Assembly: GCA_002394535.1 (NCBI GenBank) | Contig: DGUG01000168.1 | Coordinates: 1 to 7,398 of the forward strand | Source of the DNA: Lachnospiraceae bacterium UBA4316 | GTDB lineage: Bacteria > Bacillota > Clostridia > Lachnospirales > Lachnospiraceae | Length of the DNA stretch: 7,398 nt | Direction of reading: 5' to 3' | Shown here: piece by piece, positions 6,431-7,398 of the stretch | Layout of the letters: each line of letters starts with the position of its first letter | Position numbering within the stretch: the first letter of the stretch is position 1 | Made by a program: the position numbers and the translations under genes | Notes under the pieces: generated by a model | Told to the model about the DNA's origin: nothing | The model's input: only the letters and a program-made list of their open reading frames with translations | Database searches by the model: none

Positions 6431-6450
6431 TTGGCGTCATTATTATGAAT

Positions 6451-6464
6451 TAATTATATGGAGG
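6451..6464 (+). promoter_or_regulatory. Leader/RBS of oadA, identical to that of the first operon gene
   Basis: TAATTATATGGAGG matches 2596-2609 base for base and places GGAGG (6460-6464) 8 nt before ATG 6473. The 42-nt gap after the beta-subunit gene holds no hairpin or T-run, so oadA is probably read through from the upstream genes. Confidence 0.55.
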
Positions 6465-6472
6465 AAAATATA

Positions 6473-7398
6473 ATGGGTGAAGTTGAAAAGAAACCGGTTG
6501 GCATAATGGAAACCGTTCTTCGTGATGCGCATCAGTCGCTTATCGCAACAAGAATGCCTACCGAGGTTATGCTTCCCATCATAGGTAAGATGGATGAAAT
6601 CGGCTACCATGCAGTTGAGTGCTGGGGTGGTGCCACATTCGATGCATCCCTTCGTTTCCTGAAAGAGGATCCGTGGGAGAGGCTTCGTAAACTGCGTGAC
6701 GGATTTAAGAAAACAAAACTGCAGATGCTTTTCAGAGGTCAGAATATTTTAGGTTACAGACCTTATGCTGATGATGTTGTTAATGCTTTCGTTGAAAAAT
6801 CAGTTGCCAACGGTATTGATATTATCAGAATATTTGACTGCCTGAACGACCTTCGTAACCTTCAGGCAGCGGTAGATGCAACTAATCGTGTTAAAAAACA
6901 GGAAGGAAGAGGAAGCGCACAGGTTGCACTTTCATATACCCTCGGAGATGCATATACACTTGAGTATTGGGCAGAAACTGCCAAAAAGATTGAAGAGATG
7001 GGTGCGGATTCTATCTGTATCAAGGATATGGCAGGACTCCTTGTTCCTTACAGGGCAGCTGAGCTTATTAAAGCCATGAAGGAGAACACAAAACTTCCGA
7101 TCCAGCTTCATACACACTACACATCAGGTGTGGCTTCAATGACATACCTTAAGGCTGTTGAGGCCGGTGTTGATGTTATTGACTGTGCTATCTCTCCTTT
7201 TGCACTCGGAACGAGTCAGCCCGCAACGGAAGTTATGGTTGAGACATTTAAGGGAACACCTTATGATACGGGCTACAGTCAGACAAAACTTGCCGAGATC
7301 GCGGATTACTTCCGCCCTTACAGAGAAGAGTGCATAGAGTCCGGACTTATGAGCACGAAGGTTCTCGGTGTAAATATCAAAACTCTTCTGTATCAGGT
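6473..7398 (+). CDS. oadA: Oxaloacetate decarboxylase alpha / transcarboxylase 5S-type carboxyltransferase, 3' end cut by window
   Basis: This HMG-lyase-like TIM-barrel carboxyltransferase transfers CO2 between oxaloacetate/pyruvate and carrier biotin. 308 codons are visible and the frame stays open to the window end. The metal and catalytic residues are in place: ETVLRDAHQSL (13-23) with Asp18, CIKDMAG (182-188) with Lys184, expected to be carbamylated as in 5S, and LHTHYTSG (212-219) with His213 and His215. Other family marks are VECWGGATFD, MLFRGQN and IFDCLND. The ATG at 6473 has GGAGG at 6460-6464, and the start fits the family N-terminus. The gene lies 42 nt after the Na+-pump beta subunit. 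The C-terminus decides its type: about 460-500 aa without a biotin domain would be 5S/PycB-like, about 590-650 aa with one would be a classic OadA. That part is outside the window. A stand-alone pyruvate carboxylase B subunit is less likely next to the pump genes. Confidence 0.93.
   Translation, partial: MGEVEKKPVGIMETVLRDAHQSLIATRMPTEVMLPIIGKMDEIGYHAVECWGGATFDASLRFLKEDPWERLRKLRDGFKKTKLQMLFRGQNILGYRPYADDVVNAFVEKSVANGIDIIRIFDCLNDLRNLQAAVDATNRVKKQEGRGSAQVALSYTLGDAYTLEYWAETAKKIEEMGADSICIKDMAGLLVPYRAAELIKAMKENTKLPIQLHTHYTSGVASMTYLKAVEAGVDVIDCAISPFALGTSQPATEVMVETFKGTPYDTGYSQTKLAEIADYFRPYREECIESGLMSTKVLGVNIKTLLYQ

Noticed and set aside
6876..7117. Short frames on both strands near the 3' end of the window
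   Set aside because: They lie wholly within the open oadA frame, which keeps catalytic motifs on both sides and shows no frameshift.

Overview
The window looks like chromosomal DNA of an anaerobic, low-to-moderate GC Firmicute, most likely class Clostridia and plausibly Lachnospiraceae (Butyrivibrio/Roseburia-like). The reasons are the strong GGAGG-type ribosome binding sites, an scpA/scpB pair, a Gram-positive-style lipoprotein signal, frequent CTT leucine codons, and a sodium-pump biotin decarboxylase operon typical of fermenting anaerobes. The family placement is an inference; nothing in the window is diagnostic to genus. All real genes are on the + strand.

Region 1 (1-2507) is a chromosome-maintenance block. 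A membrane-anchored metallophosphoesterase, open at the window start, overlaps scpA by 11 nt. scpA and scpB encode the kleisin and winged-helix partners of the SMC condensin. The two scp genes are unusually separated by 190 nt, which holds a 129-nt long-armed imperfect palindrome (1652-1780) with the look of a miniature mobile or REP-like element. A short tandem repeat then runs into the scpB ribosome binding site. A clear Rho-independent terminator closes the block.

Region 2 (2508-7398) is an operon with a good promoter (TTGAAA, 16 nt, extended -10 TAAAAT) covered by two small inverted repeats. In order it encodes: an acyl-CoA-type carboxyltransferase (MmdA/12S-like, divergent and short at the N-terminus); a lipoprotein fused to an OadG-type gamma subunit; a free biotin carrier with an Ala/Pro linker; the sodium-translocating carboxybiotin decarboxylase beta subunit; and the oxaloacetate/pyruvate-type carboxyltransferase OadA/5S, which runs off the window end.

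The striking point is that two different carboxyltransferases, one for an acyl-CoA and one for a keto acid, sit around a single visible biotin carrier and a single membrane pump. The set contains the parts of a Propionibacterium-type transcarboxylase (12S + 1.3S + 5S) together with the parts of a Na+ pump (beta, gamma). It could move CO2 units between an acyl-CoA and pyruvate/oxaloacetate on biotin, and also discharge carboxybiotin at the membrane to export Na+. This combined function is inferred from gene content and has not been shown.
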